5,935 bases of DNA, taken from Mailhella sp. (GTDB lineage Bacteria; Desulfobacterota; Desulfovibrionia; Desulfovibrionales; Desulfovibrionaceae). The stretch is taken from contig JAFWYI010000163.1 in assembly GCA_017522745.1 (NCBI GenBank), forward strand, positions 1-5,935. Direction: 5' to 3'. Positions 4,598-5,935 of the stretch are shown here, piece by piece (the first letter of the stretch is position 1; each line of letters starts with the position of its first letter). A program made the position numbers and the translations under genes. A model generated the notes under the pieces. The model was not told the origin of the DNA. It saw nothing but the letters and a program-made list of their open reading frames with translations, and ran no database searches.

Positions 4598-5935
4598 ATG
4601 AACAAAAAATTTATCTTAGCAGGATTCATGTTCTGGGCTGGTCTCTCTGGTTACATGGGACTTCGTGTACTGGAAAGCTATACCGAAGATGCGGTGTACG
4701 CCGTACTTTCCGTTATTCCGGCACAGGCTCAGGAAATACGATTCTCCTTCCTTACCAATTCGCTGAGTCTGAAAGGGATCGAGTACGAGATTCCCCATGA
4801 TACCATTGTCCATAAAGGGACCATCGAACGGGTGGAAGTAAAGAATTTTGCCCGGAAGATCATGTTTGTTAAGCCGAATATGCCTGCCTACAACGCAGAC
4901 GAACTGCCTCGTGTCGGCGAATCCTTCGAGTTCACAGGCATCGTCGATCAGGTTCATGAAGGTAAAAAATTTCTGGAAAGACGCATTGGCTCCCTTGATA
5001 TCAAGGGCTGGCATCAGCGTCTCGGTATGCTTCTCGATCGCTACCATCGTGATGGTATGACTGCGCCGTTTTTTGAGGAACTGTATCGCATGCGCGTTGA
5101 TGAACTCAGCGCTTCTCAGCTTTCGTTCTCGATGACGCAGCCTGAATTGAAAGCCCCGATAACCGGCACTATCGATCAGCTTACGATTCCTGGCGGCATC
5201 AAAGCTCCTCGCGGAGAAGAAAAAAACACGCCCATGAATCTTGTTCTGGACAGGGTGAGCTTCGGCAATGGCGATGGGTATGGTTCCGCCGGCAGAATAG
5301 AAGCGCGCGATCTTCTTGTTCCTGCTCCCGCGATGATGGAAAAAGTTCTCGCACTTTCCGACCCGAAAAAGGAAGGGGAGAAGGTTTCCTCGGAAAGCAA
5401 GATGGATGTTCTTGTGGAAGCGTATGCTGAGCGGCCTCCTTTCAGTTTTGCGTCTGTCCAGGATCTTCGTCTCACTCCGGAAAAAGACGGCAGTGAAACC
5501 ACGCTGAGCAGTGCTTCCTATGCCATCCAGTACTCGGGCGAAAGCTATACTGACAGCATCAAGATCAACAACCTGCATATCAAACCCGAACAGTTTGGCG
5601 AACTGAGTGAGACCATCAGAAAGTTTTCTCCCGAAGGGCTCAATATCTCGTTCTCCAATGAAGGCAAGTCTGATAATACGTCGTTCGTGTCCAATTCCGT
5701 AGCAGAAGTCGCTGAACTCGGTAAGCTGGAATCGAAGATCAACCTCGATGGCGATTTCATGCAGCTCAAAGCGCTTTCCGCCACTGGTGAACTTGAAAAG
5801 CTCGATCCCTTTACCGTACTCAACATGCTCAAGATCAAGGAAATGGCATCCCGCTATTCCGATTCCGGCCTGCTGCCTCTGCTCATCACGCTGATGGCTC
5901 AGGAAATGGGCGAACAGCCTCAGGCTGTGGCAGAA
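4598..5935 (+). CDS. Membrane-anchored, probably periplasmic protein of unknown function (3' end outside the window)
   Basis: A frame starting at ATG 4598 stays open for 446 codons and reaches the last base without a stop, so the gene is cut by the window edge. The N-terminus, MNKKFILAGFMFWAGLSGYMG, has two lysines and then a hydrophobic helix (about 5-25), suggesting a signal anchor with the rest exported. A cleavable signal ending at AQA (42-44) is possible but far from the helix. The remainder is rich in short alternating hydrophobic strands with phrases such as LTNSLSLKGIEYEIP and TGTIDQLTIPGG, and lacks cysteine throughout. This overall look recalls exported beta-rich families of the AsmA or YdgA/DUF945 kind. 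I do not recognise a specific family and assign no function. The start has no strong ribosome site; ATG 4628 has AGGA only 3 nt away. It follows the glutaredoxin-like gene by 33 nt. Confidence 0.82.
   Translation, partial: MNKKFILAGFMFWAGLSGYMGLRVLESYTEDAVYAVLSVIPAQAQEIRFSFLTNSLSLKGIEYEIPHDTIVHKGTIERVEVKNFARKIMFVKPNMPAYNADELPRVGESFEFTGIVDQVHEGKKFLERRIGSLDIKGWHQRLGMLLDRYHRDGMTAPFFEELYRMRVDELSASQLSFSMTQPELKAPITGTIDQLTIPGGIKAPRGEEKNTPMNLVLDRVSFGNGDGYGSAGRIEARDLLVPAPAMMEKVLALSDPKKEGEKVSSESKMDVLVEAYAERPPFSFASVQDLRLTPEKDGSETTLSSASYAIQYSGESYTDSIKINNLHIKPEQFGELSETIRKFSPEGLNISFSNEGKSDNTSFVSNSVAEVAELGKLESKINLDGDFMQLKALSATGELEKLDPFTVLNMLKIKEMASRYSDSGLLPLLITLMAQEMGEQPQAVAE

Noticed and set aside
4616..5578. 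320-codon ORF on the - strand
   Set aside because: It is antisense to an open + strand frame with an export-type N-terminus and operon spacing. Its translation shows no domain, motif or sensible membrane or signal pattern.

Overview
The window reads as ordinary chromosomal DNA of an anaerobic, moderate-GC Gram-negative bacterium. A sulfate- or sulfite-reducing member of Desulfovibrionaceae is my best guess. It rests on a short rubrerythrin, a TauE/SafE-type anion exporter, the style of the NadB C-terminus, and a cytosolic cyclophilin next to an anchored glutaredoxin. This is inference from gene content; no phylogenetic marker is present. I see no mobile element, phage gene, tRNA, rRNA or CRISPR array.

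Layout. (1) Bases 1-223 (+) hold the last ~73 codons of an L-aspartate oxidase (nadB), closed by a strong, probably bidirectional terminator at 242-285. (2) Bases 300-1040 (-) encode a TauE/SafE-family membrane transporter, convergent with nadB. (3) Bases 1155-1646 (-) encode rubrerythrin, followed by its own intrinsic terminator at 1099-1133, which separates it from the transporter. (4) The 1647-1809 intergenic region is AT-rich and carries divergent promoters. The rubrerythrin promoter is embedded in a nested palindrome (1706-1742) that looks like an operator. (5) Bases 1810-3456 (+) hold a YigZ/IMPACT-family protein and a type I-like L-asparaginase, 15 nt apart and probably co-transcribed. 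(6) Bases 3536-4042 (+) encode a cytosolic cyclophilin-type peptidyl-prolyl isomerase with a strong terminator at 4054-4089. (7) Bases 4127-4564 (+) encode a small membrane-anchored glutaredoxin-like protein with a CRHC motif. (8) From 4598 to the window edge, a frame stays open for 446 codons and encodes a membrane-anchored, probably periplasmic protein of unknown function. A long antisense ORF hides this last gene.

Working together. Rubrerythrin (peroxide reduction) and the anchored glutaredoxin point to oxidative-stress and thiol-redox housekeeping. L-asparaginase yields aspartate, which NadB oxidises as the first step of NAD synthesis, but the two genes are separated by genes on the opposite strand, so this link is only metabolic. 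I did not find a clear undescribed system. The items most worth a second look are the rubrerythrin operator, the glutaredoxin plus exported-protein pair, and the repeat-bearing leader of the transporter gene.
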